Shown: piece by piece, positions 63,501-64,000 of the stretch
Position numbering within the stretch: the stretch's first letter is position 1
Layout: the number at the start of each line of letters is the position of its first letter
Origin: Ehretia macrophylla
Lineage: Eukaryota; Streptophyta; Magnoliopsida; Boraginales; Ehretiaceae
Direction: 5' to 3'
Assembly: GCA_037974665.1 (NCBI GenBank)
Contig: CM075764.1
Span: 116,188,325-116,252,324 of the forward strand
DNA: 64,000 bases
The notes under the pieces: generated by a model
What the model was told of the DNA's origin: nothing
The model's input: only the letters and a program-made list of their open reading frames with translations
Databases searched by the model: none
Position numbers and translations under genes: made by a program

Positions 63501-64000
63501 CATTTCACGTAGAGGCTGGGCCAGCAAATCGAGGGCGTGGGGCTTGTGACCAGGTATCCGTCGCTCCGGTGCCCATAACTTTTGATCCGTAAAGAGTTAC
63601 GTGGCGCACAGCATACCATTGGAAAGCTCTTCGAGAGCTCTACGATAGGGGCAGTAAGCCTACTCGGCTGCAACTATTTTTGGATCCTAAAATTGAACGT
63701 TTTCATCAGTTTCGAGACACTTTTCTTATTTTCCGCTGTCTTTTCGTCCCGGATCATACGTCGTGAGCCGTGAAAAGGACGACAACCTAATCCATCACAT
63801 TTCTATTACCGAATCACACGGCACCTTGGGCAAGACAACTTCACTTCACGTAGAGGCTGGTCCCGCAAATCGAGGGCGTGGGGCTTGTGACCAGGTATCC
63901 ATTGCTCCGGTACACATAACTTTTGATCGTTAAGGAGTTACGCAGCGCACAACATATCGTTGGAAAGCTCTCCGAGAGCTCTACAAAGGGGTCAGTAAGC

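Larger units (their letters stand above)
51004..64000. repeat. 341-bp satellite array, block S6, to the right window edge
   Basis: About 38 monomers without interruption. Anchors include 51314, 51657, 51996, 52337, 52679, 53020, 53361, 53701, 54042, 54384, 54725, 55065, 55406, 55747, 56088, 56430, 56773, 57112, 57454, 57795, 58136, 58477, 58817, 59158, 59499, 59840, 60181, 60510 and 60851. It contains two canonical higher-order units, a six-monomer variant, a run of M2-type monomers, then mixed types to the end. The array continues beyond the window. Confidence 0.97.

Noticed and set aside
6086-63773. Many recurring frames of 60-130 codons in the satellite (starts like MIRKELRGAQHTVGK or ending in VSVAPVPITFD)
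   Set aside because: They repeat with the 341-bp period, occur on both strands, and shift frame each monomer because 341 is not a multiple of three. They are the satellite read as protein.

Overview
This window is non-genic plant DNA. It holds no host gene that I can support. It looks like a large satellite array, pericentromeric or otherwise heterochromatic, from a flowering plant, colonised by LTR retrotransposons. The evidence for a plant is the two retrotransposon types (Ty3/gypsy with LTRs of about 3.6 kb; Ty1/copia with LTRs of about 0.6 kb), both with initiator-Met-tRNA-type primer sites. The species cannot be told from the sequence.

Layout. (1) 1-6023: the 5' part of a Ty3/gypsy element on the minus strand (LTR 2347-6023, primer site, leader, gag, protease, start of reverse transcriptase), cut by the left window edge. 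(2) 6024-64000: about 35 kb in total of a tandem satellite with a 341-bp monomer, roughly 102 copies in six blocks (6024-7553, 10852-17022, 24337-27752, 31346-36593, 41926-47415, 51004-64000). (3) The blocks are separated by solo LTRs of the same gypsy family: B 7554-10851 (plus), C 17023-24336 (minus, with solo LTR D 17606-21341 nested inside), E 27753-31345 (minus), F 47416-51003 (minus). B, D and E have perfect 5-bp target duplications and F a 4/5 match. (4) A complete but dead Ty1/copia element, 36594-41925 on the minus strand, has target duplication CCCAT, two LTRs about 4% different, and a gag-pol frame broken by several stops and one frameshift.

The most interesting structure is within the satellite. 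Diagnostic variants show five monomer types (called M1-M5 here) recurring in fixed order, a higher-order repeat of about 1,704 bp. It is clear at 43633-47040 and 51657-55064, with variant units at 34309-36253, 41931-43632 and 55065-57111. Next to it is a run of seven near-uniform M2-type monomers (58136-60509). Most monomers keep a short dyad (AGCTCT, 3 nt, AGAGCT), and one segment of about 60 bp is much more variable than the rest.

How the parts relate: the satellite is the substrate, the gypsy family inserted into it repeatedly and then mostly collapsed to solo LTRs by LTR-LTR recombination, and the copia element is a separate later or contemporaneous insertion. All open frames inside satellite and LTRs are chance frames. 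All counts and divergences were read by eye and not computed.
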